Shown here piece by piece: positions 8,485 through 16,449 of a stretch of 32,822 nt of DNA (the stretch's first letter is position 1; every line of letters begins with the position of its first letter). The stretch lies in NCBI GenBank assembly GCA_937926265.1, contig CALAZS010000164.1:1-32822 (forward strand), in the 5' to 3' direction. Made by a program: the position numbers and the translations under genes. Under the pieces are notes generated by a model that searched no databases, was not told where the DNA came from, and saw nothing but the letters and a program-made list of their open reading frames with translations. The stretch comes from an uncultured Gammaproteobacteria bacterium. GTDB taxonomy: Bacteria; Pseudomonadota; Gammaproteobacteria; Chromatiales; Chromatiaceae.

Positions 8485-8884
8485 TATTTTTGCTTTCGAA
8501 GAAAGGCCGGTACTTCATATCCTCTTCAAGAATATGATCTGTCCACCACTGGTTCAAGAATTCTCCAAGTTCGATGAATTCTTCTTCGCTCAGGGATTTT
8601 TTCCTTTTCGCTGATTGTGTGATCTTCTGTACATAAAGCAGGTGTTCGTGTTTATGCTTCTGGAAATCGGGGTAGTCATTTTCTTCCAGCATTGCCTCTT
8701 CAAGCTTGAGATGCTCAAAGCCATACTCGATCAACTCGCTTAAAACCGTTTCGAGTATTTCCCGGTCAAAAGCTTCGCTTTCCTGTTCAACAAAACGGTT
8801 TATCAGGTCAATTATTTTGTGGTGTTGCTCGTCAAGCACGTTAACGCCAACACTGAATGATTCGTTCCAGGTAATTTTGCTCAT
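8477..8884 (-). CDS. Bacteriohemerythrin (second copy)
   Basis: This 135-residue four-helix di-iron protein has all seven ligands: His21, His58, Glu62, His77, His81, His117 and Asp122. The DEQHHKIIDLIN motif after Trp6 and the EEDMKYRPFF ending are typical of bacteriohemerythrins. It is clearly diverged from the first copy, sharing little beyond the ligand frame, so the two are not a recent duplication. It is convergent with the hybrid kinase, the last 8 bp of both genes overlapping, which rules out an ordinary terminator between them. A role in oxygen binding or sensing beside the kinase is inference from position. Confidence 0.95.
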   Translation of the reverse strand: MSKITWNESFSVGVNVLDEQHHKIIDLINRFVEQESEAFDREILETVLSELIEYGFEHLKLEEAMLEENDYPDFQKHKHEHLLYVQKITQSAKRKKSLSEEEFIELGEFLNQWWTDHILEEDMKYRPFFESKNIS

Positions 8885-8959
8885 GGTCTAAATTTGCATC
8901 TGGCAATTTCTCGTTGCATATTTGTCTTATTGTCCTCTTTTTAAGGCTTCTTTTCTACT

Positions 8960-10144
8960 ATGCAATTGTTTAATCAACCGCATGATAAACCTGTATTTAT
9001 GTTGCTCCTGATGCCGGTGGTGTTACTTATACTGATGCTCGGTGCCTGCCAGGCCCAAACTCAGAATCAGACAGGGAATCAGACAGGGGATCAGAAAACG
9101 GGCGAATCAGTCGGTTTTAAAACTGTTCAGCTGGTTGATGGGCTTAAACATCCCTGGTCACTGGCATTTTTATCACCGGGCGAGGTCCTGGTCACTGAGC
9201 GGCGGGGTAAATTATTCAAAATCAACCTGGATAGTGCCTCAAGAACCGAAATCACAGGCCTGCCTGAAATCCGTGCAAAAGGTCAGGGTGGTCTTCTGGA
9301 TGTGGTGTTACATCCGGATTATGAAAAAAATGGCTGGATTTATTTTTCCTTTGCAGCTCCTGGCGAGGGGGGGATTTCAACCGAGGTTGCCAGGGCAAAA
9401 CTTAAGGATTCGAGGCTGGTTGACTGGCAGACCTTGTTCCGCCTGCTTCCCAAGACCAATTCTGGCTATCATTTTGGTTCCAGGCTGGTGTTTGACCGCC
9501 AGGGTTTCCTGTTTATTACCCTGGGTGACCGTGGTCAGCGTCATCGATCACAGCAACTTGATGATCATGCCGGTTCGGTGATTCGTCTGCATGATGATGG
9601 ACGTATCCCTGTTGATAATCCTTTTATCAACACCCCGAATGCCAGGCCGGAAATTTTCAGCTATGGCCACCGCAACCCGCAGGGAGCCGCATTGCATCCG
9701 GTTACCGGCAGGCTCTGGATTCATGAACATGGTCCGCAGGGCGGTGACGAGCTGAACCTGGTTGGGAGTGGCAAAAATTACGGCTGGCCGGTAATCAGCT
9801 ATGGTGAAGAATATGGTACCGATACTCCTGTAGGCGAGGGCACGGCCAAACCAGGCATGGAACAGCCGCTGTATTACTGGGTGCCTTCGATTGCGCCGTC
9901 AGGTATGACCTTTTACCAGGGCGACCGTTTCCCGCAATGGCAGGATAATCTTTTTATAGGTTCACTTAAGTTTCGTCTGTTGGTCCGGCTTGAACTGGAT
10001 GGAGACAGGGTGGTTTCTGAAGAACGCCTGTTACGCGATGAACTGGGAAGAATCCGTGATGTCAGAACTGGGCCTGACGGCTTGCTTTACCTGCTGACCG
10101 ATGCCGGTGATGGAGGGCTATACCGGCTGGAACCGGCTAATTAA
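8960..10144 (+). CDS. PQQ-dependent sugar dehydrogenase (YliI/Asd-like), lipoprotein
   Basis: This 394-residue protein of the GSDH beta-propeller family oxidises aldose sugars with PQQ as cofactor in the periplasm. The N-terminus is hydrophobic and ends in the lipobox LGAC (Cys30), so the enzyme is likely lipid-anchored. A short Gln/Asn/Gly-rich linker with a repeated NQTG unit follows. Family signatures are HPWSLAF, GQGGLLDVVLHPDY, GYHFGSRL with candidate catalytic His171, LGDRGQRHRSQ, SYGHRNPQG and HEHGPQGGDELN. No PQQ synthesis gene is present here. The start has only a weak AAGG at a long distance; Met14 is an alternative that would still precede part of the signal. It is convergent with the small RHH gene. 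Confidence 0.9.
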   Translation: MQLFNQPHDKPVFMLLLMPVVLLILMLGACQAQTQNQTGNQTGDQKTGESVGFKTVQLVDGLKHPWSLAFLSPGEVLVTERRGKLFKINLDSASRTEITGLPEIRAKGQGGLLDVVLHPDYEKNGWIYFSFAAPGEGGISTEVARAKLKDSRLVDWQTLFRLLPKTNSGYHFGSRLVFDRQGFLFITLGDRGQRHRSQQLDDHAGSVIRLHDDGRIPVDNPFINTPNARPEIFSYGHRNPQGAALHPVTGRLWIHEHGPQGGDELNLVGSGKNYGWPVISYGEEYGTDTPVGEGTAKPGMEQPLYYWVPSIAPSGMTFYQGDRFPQWQDNLFIGSLKFRLLVRLELDGDRVVSEERLLRDELGRIRDVRTGPDGLLYLLTDAGDGGLYRLEPAN

Positions 10145-10176
10145 TATTAGGCTAATTAATTTCAGGCTCTATAGTT

Positions 10177-10341
10177 TCAGGCTTTGTATTTTGCCAGGTA
10201 TTCGCGGATGAAATGGCGTATTTCCCGGGCTGCGCTGGTATCCTGCTCATCACAAAGTTCTACGAAGCGGTTACGTTCATCTTTATCGATTCTGATAATC
10301 AGCTGACTGTCTTTCTTCTTTTTCTTTTTTCTTTCTGGCAT
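10177..10341 (-). CDS. Ribbon-helix-helix (CopG/Arc-like) small protein
   Basis: Translating the minus strand from ATG at 10339-10341 gives 54 residues ending at TGA. A lysine run (MPERKKKKKKD) is followed by SQLIIRIDKDERNRFVELC, the strand and first helix of a ribbon-helix-helix fold, then DTSAAREIRHFIREYLA as the second helix. Alternating residues on the QLIIRID strand would contact DNA as a dimer. Similar stand-alone RHH proteins with the SAAREIR motif occur in many gammaproteobacteria without known targets. It lies 32 bases from the dehydrogenase stop, convergent with it, and divergent from the PilZ gene. No toxin partner adjoins it. Confidence 0.75.
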   Translation of the reverse strand: MPERKKKKKKDSQLIIRIDKDERNRFVELCDEQDTSAAREIRHFIREYLAKYKA

Positions 10342-10418
10342 GGCGGATTCTGATAGCTCTGGTATATGTTTAGGCTATACATTTTAGCTTTTCATTTATT
10401 GCTTATCTAGTCGTTATT

Positions 10419-10445
10419 TCACTTTTGTGCCTGAATGGGCGATAA
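10419..10445 (+). promoter_or_regulatory. Weak candidate FliA (sigma-28) promoter for the PilZ gene
   Basis: TCACTTTT at 10419-10426 (5/8 to TAAAGTTT), an 11-base spacer, then GGCGATAA at 10438-10445 (7/8 to GCCGATAA). The spacing is exact but the -35 half is poor. It lies about 50 bases before the preferred PilZ start. Confidence 0.3.
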
Positions 10446-10497
10446 ATTTCGCGAATTTCGTCTAGAATTCAGGATATGGGGGTTAAATTACATTTTT

Positions 10498-10896
10498 ATG
10501 ACAATAGTTGAGCGGCGCATTTATCCCCGTTACGACTGTGCTTTCCAGGTTCGCCTGGTGGATTCGCAGGACCAGTCACACCTTGTTAACGCCGATAATA
10601 TTTCTTTAAACGGCATTGCCCTGAGTATTGACCAGTCGCTCAAAAATACATTGCTTGGCCAGGGCTGCCACCTTCTGGCTGGTGATTCGGTCAAAATTTA
10701 CTTGCCCAATCCTGAAAATGGCCCTGATAACAGTCCTGATACGGGTTCTGGACAGGAACAGGCTTTTACCTGTCGTATCCAGTACCTGCGGCGTCTTTCC
10801 CAGCAGCATTACCAGCTTGGCGGCTTGTTTGACCAGGCGGATGAGCAGCAGCAAAACCTGTTACAGGTATTGGTGAACCAAAACAAAATCTTGTAG
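10498..10896 (+). CDS. PilZ-domain c-di-GMP receptor
   Basis: The PilZ domain fills this 132-residue protein. The N-terminal RRxxxR motif is ERRIYPR (Arg6, Arg7 and Arg11) and the second motif is DNISLNG (N-x-S-x-x-G), both needed for c-di-GMP binding, so it should bind the ligand. I prefer the ATG at 10498 over 10435 because the extra 21 residues do not resemble PilZ proteins and a GGGGG lies upstream of 10498, though at a long spacing. Such stand-alone PilZ proteins act on flagella, pili or exopolysaccharide by protein contact; the partner is unknown. The tail after Asp-Pro-Glu-rich residues 78-92 is a typical beta-barrel end. Confidence 0.87.
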   Translation: MTIVERRIYPRYDCAFQVRLVDSQDQSHLVNADNISLNGIALSIDQSLKNTLLGQGCHLLAGDSVKIYLPNPENGPDNSPDTGSGQEQAFTCRIQYLRRLSQQHYQLGGLFDQADEQQQNLLQVLVNQNKIL

Positions 10897-10909
10897 AGCA
10901 AAACTCTTT

Positions 10910-10931
10910 GTTCTATATTTGTTCTATATTT
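10910..10931. repeat. Tandem 11-bp duplication upstream of umuD
   Basis: GTTCTATATTT occurs twice head to tail, followed by more Ts, 14 bases after the PilZ stop and 82 bases before umuD. It may be slippage. It does not match a CTGT-N8-ACAG LexA site. Confidence 0.6.
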
Positions 10932-11013
10932 TTTCCTGAAACCCGGTTCTTTACGAACTGATTTTGTTGGCACATTCCTGTGCCAAAGGTGCTAATTTAG
11001 AGTAATCAGGCAG

Positions 11014-11442
11014 ATGGCATTGACACGTATTAAAAAACCGCGGGAACTTGCAGCATCGCTGTCGCTGCCGTTATTCAGTTCCCGTGTCAGTGCCGGCTTT
11101 CCTTCGCCGGCCGATGATTTTATTGAGCGTTCGCTCGACCTGAATGAATTTCTGATCAAACACCCGGCCTCGACTTTTTTTGCCTGGGCACAGGGTGAGT
11201 CACTGAAGGGAATAGGTATTCATGACGGGGATTTGCTGATCGTTGACAGGGCAGCAGAACGTCAGCAGGGTGTCGTCGTTGTTGCTGCGATTGATGGCGA
11301 GCTGACCTGCAAGATACTTGATCTGCGCCGCAGGCAACTGCTGGCAGCGAACCCCGATTACCCGCCGATTGATTTGCGTGACCGTGAAGACCTGCTGGTG
11401 GAAGGCGTGGTCGTTTACAGCATCCGCAAACACACACGTTGA
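11014..11442 (+). CDS. umuD: UmuD-like S24 peptidase, error-prone polymerase subunit
   Basis: This 142-residue protein is close to the usual UmuD length. UmuD is cleaved with RecA help to UmuD', which joins UmuC to form DNA polymerase V. Catalytic Ser63 sits in AQGESLKG and Lys100 in GELTCKI. The cleavage region reads SRVSAGFPSPADDF, giving a predicted scissile Ala27-Gly28 rather than the Cys-Gly of E. coli UmuD; Ala-Gly is the LexA-type bond. HDGDLLIVDR is a family signature. AGG lies 6 bases before the ATG. umuC follows after 10 bases, so they are co-transcribed. I found no LexA box matching CTGT-N8-ACAG in the 117 bp upstream. Confidence 0.93.
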   Translation: MALTRIKKPRELAASLSLPLFSSRVSAGFPSPADDFIERSLDLNEFLIKHPASTFFAWAQGESLKGIGIHDGDLLIVDRAAERQQGVVVVAAIDGELTCKILDLRRRQLLAANPDYPPIDLRDREDLLVEGVVVYSIRKHTR

Positions 11443-11452
11443 TAGATGCTGC

Positions 11453-12706
11453 ATGCTTGCCCTGGTTGACTGTAATTCCTGTTATGCCTCCTGTGAGCAG
11501 ATTTTCCGGCCGGATTTGCGCAACAGGCCGGTTGTTGTTCTCAGTAATAATGACGGCTGTATCATTGCCAGGTCAAAGCAGGCCAAGCAACTTGGTATTC
11601 CGGACCTGGACCCTTACTTCAAGCAGGAAGCCCTGCTGAAACGTCACAAGGTCACGGTTTTTTCCGCCAATTTTCGCCTTTATGGTGATGTTTCAGCCCA
11701 GGTGATGGCGAACCTGAGTGGTTTTTCGCCACGGGTTGAACAGTACTCAATCGACGAAATGTTCCTTGACCTGCAGGGTATTAACGAGGAAATGAATGAC
11801 TATGGCAGCCATATCAGGGACTGCATCTGGCGACATGTGCGCATGCCGGTTGGAGTCGGTATCGCACCCAGCAAAACCCTGACCAAACTGGCTAATTATG
11901 CAGCCAAGAAAATCAAGACCAGTAACGTTGCCGTGCTGGATACACCGCACAAATGGCAGTGGCTGCAGAAAAGACTGCCGGTTAACCAGGTGTGGGGGAT
12001 CGGCAGGCGCCTGACTATTCGCCTGGAACAACTGGGTATACGCAGTGCTTATGATCTTGCCTGCGCTGACCCGAAATGGGTGAGGCGTTTTACCAGCGTC
12101 AACGTTGAAAAAACCATCGAGGAACTTAATGGACATCCCTGTCTCGAAATTGAAGAAGTGGCGGCGCCCAAAAAGGAAATTTTCGTGACCCGCTCTTTTT
12201 CCAGCAGGGTCGAGCAACTGGATGACCTGCTTGCGCATATCAGCCGTTACACGGCAGCCGCGGCAGAGAAACTCAGGATGCAAAACAGTTACTGCCAAAG
12301 CCTGTACGTGTTCGCCCATACTTCACAGTTCAACGATAACTATTACAGCAACAGCACGGTAATGCCGTTGCCGTATCCGACATCTGACAGCAGCCTGATG
12401 ATCCGCTTTGCACGTGAAGCCATGAAAAAACTCTTCAGGCCGGGTTACCGTTACAGTAAATGCGGGGTAGGGATGGTTGATTTACGTGACCGCGGTTTCT
12501 ACCAGTCAGACATGTTCCTCGCAGAACAGTCTCCACGTTCAGATGCGCTTATGGGAATGTTGGATAAGATCAACCGGCGTTATGGCCGTGATACCGTCAC
12601 CTTTGGCTCAGAAGGTTTAACCGGGCGCTGGACCATGAAACAACAGCGCCTGTCGCCAGCCTATACTTCAGCCTGGCATGAACTGCCAGTAATACACTGC
12701 CAATAG
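11453..12706 (+). CDS. umuC: UmuC-like Y-family DNA polymerase V catalytic subunit
   Basis: The product from ATG 11453 has 417 residues, near the family length, and begins MLALVDCNSCYASCEQIF. A longer frame from 11318 overlaps umuD and is not real. Catalytic acidic residues are Asp6, Asp101 and Glu102 (YSIDEMFLDL), and Tyr11 is the expected steric-gate residue that excludes ribonucleotides. The finger segment SNNDGCIIARS and the helix-hairpin-helix region VWGIGRRLT are present. The little-finger domain spans about residues 240-350. With UmuD' it performs translesion synthesis during the SOS response. It lies 10 bases after umuD, in operon with it. Confidence 0.95.
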   Translation: MLALVDCNSCYASCEQIFRPDLRNRPVVVLSNNDGCIIARSKQAKQLGIPDLDPYFKQEALLKRHKVTVFSANFRLYGDVSAQVMANLSGFSPRVEQYSIDEMFLDLQGINEEMNDYGSHIRDCIWRHVRMPVGVGIAPSKTLTKLANYAAKKIKTSNVAVLDTPHKWQWLQKRLPVNQVWGIGRRLTIRLEQLGIRSAYDLACADPKWVRRFTSVNVEKTIEELNGHPCLEIEEVAAPKKEIFVTRSFSSRVEQLDDLLAHISRYTAAAAEKLRMQNSYCQSLYVFAHTSQFNDNYYSNSTVMPLPYPTSDSSLMIRFAREAMKKLFRPGYRYSKCGVGMVDLRDRGFYQSDMFLAEQSPRSDALMGMLDKINRRYGRDTVTFGSEGLTGRWTMKQQRLSPAYTSAWHELPVIHCQ

Positions 12707-12851
12707 TTCATTACCAGTAATCCATGATTTGTAATTGGGGCGGTTTGAAGCCCACAGATTTTGCAATGCCATTTTTGCATATAATTGAATTGCATCATTA
12801 AAAGATTTCTACCACACTTTTGCAAACTGATTAAAAACCCAAGGAGACAAA

Positions 12852-13649
12852 ATGAAAACAACAAACCAACTGCTGTCAGGTGTGATACTGGGAATTATTT
12901 CCATAATGATTTCCAGTGGTGTATCAGCGAAGATAGTGAGTGAAACAATCGAGTACAAAGATGGCGATGTACCGCTGAAAGGCGAAATTTATTATGACGA
13001 TGCGATTGAAGGAAAACGCCCGGGTGTGCTGGTTGTGCATGAATGGTGGGGCTTGAATGACTATGCCAGGAAGAGGGCGGAAATGCTTGCAGCGATGGGC
13101 TATGTTGCTTTTGCCGCAGACATGTACGGCGATAACAAGGTCACCACGCATGCCAAGGATGCCAAGGGCTGGATGCAGCAGATAACATCCAATGTAGGGG
13201 CCTGGCAAAACCGTGCAAACCTGGGACTGGAAGTGCTGAAAAATCACAAGCTCACGGACAACGATAAAACGGCTGCGATTGGCTACTGTTTCGGTGGAGC
13301 TACCGTGATGCAGATGGCATATGCCGGCAGTGATGTGAATGGTGTTGTCAGTTTCCATGGTTCGTTGCCACCAGCAAGTGAGTCACAGGCAAAATCAGTT
13401 AAAACCAGAATCATGGTAGCGCATGGCAACGCAGATCCGTTTGTGCCGGCTGAAAAAGTATCAGCTTTCAGGTCTGCTCTTGACAATGCCGGGGTGGGTT
13501 ATGAATTTAATGGCTACGATGGTGCCAAGCATGGTTTCACCAACCCTGGGGCAGCGGAGTATGGTATGGATGCTTTAGCTTACAACGAGGAAGCGGATCA
13601 GGGTTCCTGGCAGGCAATGCAGGATTTTTTTGCGGAAATATTTAAGTAA
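12852..13649 (+). CDS. Secreted dienelactone hydrolase family protein
   Basis: This 265-residue alpha/beta hydrolase has a Sec signal peptide (residues 1-26, cleavage after VSA), so it acts in the periplasm. The triad is Cys146 in GYCFGG, Asp195 in GNADPF and His227 in AKHGF. Glu64 in VVHEWWG corresponds to the gating glutamate of dienelactone hydrolase. The domain boundaries match DLH, but many secreted members are general esterases and the substrate cannot be inferred. A strong GGAG lies 6 bases before the ATG. It is separated from umuC by 145 bases and is probably transcribed on its own. Confidence 0.9.
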   Translation: MKTTNQLLSGVILGIISIMISSGVSAKIVSETIEYKDGDVPLKGEIYYDDAIEGKRPGVLVVHEWWGLNDYARKRAEMLAAMGYVAFAADMYGDNKVTTHAKDAKGWMQQITSNVGAWQNRANLGLEVLKNHKLTDNDKTAAIGYCFGGATVMQMAYAGSDVNGVVSFHGSLPPASESQAKSVKTRIMVAHGNADPFVPAEKVSAFRSALDNAGVGYEFNGYDGAKHGFTNPGAAEYGMDALAYNEEADQGSWQAMQDFFAEIFK

Positions 13650-13658
13650 GCATTTTTT

Positions 13659-13684
13659 GTCATCCCGACGATGCTCGGGATGAC
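13659..13684. repeat. Perfect palindromic intergenic hairpin (REP-like)
   Basis: GTCATCCCGA at 13659-13668 and TCGGGATGAC at 13675-13684 form a perfect 10-bp stem with a 6-base loop, in the gap between the convergent DLH and STAS genes. Hairpins built on GTCATCCCGA are common dispersed intergenic palindromes in Proteobacteria. A run of six Ts lies before it on the plus strand, not after, so it is not a textbook intrinsic terminator. Confidence 0.75.
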
Positions 13685-13696
13685 GATAAATCAGAA

Positions 13697-14017
13697 TTAG
13701 AAATCGCAGGAATCTACGATTTTCAGAATTTGGTGCAGGCCTGTAGTGACAAAAGTATCGTAAACAATTTCCTGCATGTTACACAAAATCAGTTCACCGT
13801 TTTTCTCATGCAGCTTTTTGGCAAGTGACACAAAACTTCTCATGCCAATTGAAGCGATAAAATCCATCTCCGATAAATCCAGAATTACATCTTTTGTATC
13901 TTTCAGGATAAAGGCGGGTAACTCGGTTTCAAAAATCTGTTGTCCCTGAAGATCAAGTCTGCCAGCCAGGGCAAGTTTTACACTTTGATCGCTGCTGTTA
14001 AGTAGGTCAATTTTCAT
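13697..14017 (-). CDS. STAS-domain anti-sigma factor antagonist
   Basis: This 106-residue single STAS domain has the SpoIIAA-type core: LALAGRLDLQGQQIFE, then VILDLSEMDFIASIGMRSF with Ser56 as the residue that a partner kinase would phosphorylate. Such proteins switch an anti-sigma or similar kinase by binding when unphosphorylated. No RsbW-like kinase or PP2C phosphatase adjoins, so the partner is elsewhere. It sits between a convergent hydrolase and AsmA, with 163 bp upstream. In gammaproteobacteria, stand-alone STAS proteins often work with HptB/HsbR-type switches that control motility or biofilm; that link is inference only. Confidence 0.9.
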   Translation of the reverse strand: MKIDLLNSSDQSVKLALAGRLDLQGQQIFETELPAFILKDTKDVILDLSEMDFIASIGMRSFVSLAKKLHEKNGELILCNMQEIVYDTFVTTGLHQILKIVDSCDF

Positions 14018-14143
14018 AATTTATTCGTTAATGAGATTTGAAATTTCTTATCAGAGCATATTAAAACACCCAGGTTACAGTGATGTGACGGGGAAAACGT
14101 TAAACTAATGAAGAGGCCGGGATAACGGGGGGCTGGATTTTAT

Positions 14144-14165
14144 CACTCCCGCATTTGCGGGAGTG
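14144..14165. terminator. Hairpin downstream of asmA, possible terminator
   Basis: CACTCCCGC (14144-14152) and GCGGGAGTG (14157-14165) form a 9-bp GC-rich stem with an ATTT loop, 15 bases beyond the asmA stop. The flank on the asmA side of transcription is ATAAAATCC, without a T-run, so termination would be weak or Rho-aided. It could also be a dispersed palindrome. Confidence 0.45.
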
Positions 14166-14180
14166 TTGTTTCATACAGGC

Positions 14181-16328
14181 TTAGAAGAAGCCTTTTAACT
14201 TATCACCAAGACCGTCCTTGAGTTTTTCATTGAGCTTCTCCTCGACTTTTTCTTTAACCTTTTCCTTGGCTTTACCCTGAAGGACCTTGCCCCAATCAAC
14301 GGTATACCTGGGTTGATTGAATGAACCAGTGATCTTAACGGGAATGTTCAGGCCTTCCAGTTCTTTTAACTCTTCGCCACCCTGGCCTTTATCAGTGCCA
14401 ACAATGGTAGTCTCGACCATGTAGTTTAAAGCTTCCTTGGGCAGGTCAACCGTTCCGGCACCTTTAACACGCAGGTAAGGCGACTTGGCCAGCAGGTCCT
14501 GGTTATTAACAACACCATTGGTGATTTTGGCAGAACCGCTCAGTTCAGAAAAATCTGTTTGTTGAGGTTCGTTGGAAGCCGTAACCGCTTTACCTTCAAA
14601 CTTGGCCTTGGTATCGCGAATGATTTTTGCCAGGTTAATGCCTTTGACCGCACCATTTTCAAAACGGAAATCAAGATTACCACCCAGGGTTTTCTTGAGT
14701 GCATCAACACTGTTGCCAGTGGCATTAACAGACATGTTGAACTTGCCCTGGCCGGCAAGTTTTTCAAAGTCTGCCAGGTCTTTCAATAGTGGCTCAGCCT
14801 GCAGCCCTTTGAGGTTGGCTTTAACACTCAGCTTGGGTGTTTTGCCTTTGACATTGAGTGTGCTCTTGCCATTGAAACTGCCCTGGTAAAAACGACCAAT
14901 TTTATTGTCGATATTGACCACGCCGTCTTTGGCTTTGATACCAAGCGTGATTTGTTCAGAAGTCAGGTTACTGACAATCAGTTTGCCCGCAGCAAGTTTG
15001 CCATCGATATCCAGTCCCCTGATAACATCAACAGGAAACAGTGGTGCGGTATCGGCTTTGGCTTGCGAGGCTGCAGGTTTATTAGCAGATGATTTGTCTT
15101 CTGTTGTGGAGGCTGCAGGTGCTGTTGCTGGGGTTGTTGAGTCTTTTGGGGAAGATTCAGCTTCAGGTTTTGGCAGGTAATGGTCAACATTAATCTGGTC
15201 AACATTGAGATTAAAGCCAATATGAGGACCCGCCAGTTTGGCATCACCGGTGAGTTTGCTTTGGTCGAGTTTAATATCAATCGCATTCAGAGCAATGGTT
15301 TCACCTTCTGTATTCAGCTTAACGCCAGCTTCGAAACTGGACAGTGCATCCGGGTTAGACATTTCCGGTAAAGCGATACCCTGACTTTGCAGCCAGGATT
15401 TCAGGTTCAGTTTGGCCAGCTTCAGGTCACCGGCAACCTGAGGCGCGGCAGACAGGTTGCTTACTTCAACTGCACCGGACAGGTTAAGGTCGCCTGAAGT
15501 AACCAGCAGTTTTTGTAACGAGACAGCCAGTTCCTTAAGGTTAACTGAGAGGTCCGTGCTCAGATCAGCTTTTAAACCACCACCGGAAAACATATCTCCC
15601 TTGGCATCAACAGAGACTTTCAGGGGCAACACGGTAAGTTTTTCCATACCTGAATCGACAGCCACAATACCGTTTAAACCGAGTGTTGCAGTCATCGCAG
15701 GCTCGGCACTTTTCAGGTCCAGGCCCAGGTCAAGGTCAACTGGCTCGCCGGGGAAGATTGCGCCGCTGTTGAGATGAAAGTTATTGACCTGGTATGACTG
15801 GCCGGTTGAATCATCCTGCCAGTTGATCGTGGCGTTATCAATTGATACACCACCGATAGCCAAGGCCATTAAACCGACATCAGTGCCGGATTCCTGCTTG
15901 GGTTTTTCTTCAGTCTCGGCCCCAGAAGTGGAAGCTGATTTGGCTAGGTCATCCCAGTTGGTTACTCCCTCGGCATTTTTGGCAAGGTTTAACTGCAGGC
16001 CGTCCAGGATGATGGTATCTGCTACCAGTTCCTTGCTGAACAATGGAACCAGCTTGATTCTGACGGCAGCACTGTTGATCGCAGCAAAAGGTTTGTCGCC
16101 AAAACCGGCAGCATTGCTCAGGTCCATTTTACCGAGTTCAATACCAACCCATGGAAATACAGATAACTTGAGATCACCTTCAATATTAAGTTTTCGTCCG
16201 GTGGCGTCTTCAACCGCTGTGACGATTTCATCCCTGTAGTCATTAGGGTCGATAATAAATGGAAGGCTGATTGCGATAATCACAAGCAGTAGTATCAAAG
16301 AAAGCAGTAGCTTGATCAGTTTTCCCAT
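14181..16328 (-). CDS. asmA: AsmA family protein
   Basis: The 715-residue protein has one N-terminal membrane anchor (about residues 5-26) and a long periplasmic body. The opening DPNDYRDEIVTAVEDATGRKLNIEGDLKLS is the AsmA signature, and the second half holds the AsmA C-terminal repeat region (LKGLQAEPLLKDLADFEKLAGQG and GSAKITNGVV). AsmA-like proteins are thought to bridge the periplasm and affect outer-membrane lipid transport and assembly. A Ser/Thr/Ala/Lys-rich linker lies at about 385-430. The last 35 residues are a highly charged amphipathic helix built on KEKVKEKVEEKL, likely to contact a membrane or partner. GGAGAAACCT precedes the ATG. It lies 121 bp after batD but is likely a separate unit. 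Confidence 0.93.
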   Translation of the reverse strand: MGKLIKLLLSLILLLVIIAISLPFIIDPNDYRDEIVTAVEDATGRKLNIEGDLKLSVFPWVGIELGKMDLSNAAGFGDKPFAAINSAAVRIKLVPLFSKELVADTIILDGLQLNLAKNAEGVTNWDDLAKSASTSGAETEEKPKQESGTDVGLMALAIGGVSIDNATINWQDDSTGQSYQVNNFHLNSGAIFPGEPVDLDLGLDLKSAEPAMTATLGLNGIVAVDSGMEKLTVLPLKVSVDAKGDMFSGGGLKADLSTDLSVNLKELAVSLQKLLVTSGDLNLSGAVEVSNLSAAPQVAGDLKLAKLNLKSWLQSQGIALPEMSNPDALSSFEAGVKLNTEGETIALNAIDIKLDQSKLTGDAKLAGPHIGFNLNVDQINVDHYLPKPEAESSPKDSTTPATAPAASTTEDKSSANKPAASQAKADTAPLFPVDVIRGLDIDGKLAAGKLIVSNLTSEQITLGIKAKDGVVNIDNKIGRFYQGSFNGKSTLNVKGKTPKLSVKANLKGLQAEPLLKDLADFEKLAGQGKFNMSVNATGNSVDALKKTLGGNLDFRFENGAVKGINLAKIIRDTKAKFEGKAVTASNEPQQTDFSELSGSAKITNGVVNNQDLLAKSPYLRVKGAGTVDLPKEALNYMVETTIVGTDKGQGGEELKELEGLNIPVKITGSFNQPRYTVDWGKVLQGKAKEKVKEKVEEKLNEKLKDGLGDKLKGFF

Positions 16329-16449
16329 AGGTTTCTCCGATTAAAAGGTTTAGTCTTTTCGTAACGGTATGATTACAACAATACTATACGCTTTAGTAGA
16401 CAAATGCATGACAATGGAGAGCCTGCATTAGAAAAAAATCACACAGGAT

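Noticed and set aside
10435..10497. N-terminal extension of the PilZ protein
   Set aside because: The extra 21 residues do not resemble PilZ proteins, and part of the candidate promoter -10 element lies inside this stretch; the ATG at 10498 starts just before ERRIYPR.
11318..11452. 45-residue extension of UmuC
   Set aside because: It overlaps umuD in another frame, whereas MLALVDCNS from 11453 is the standard family start.
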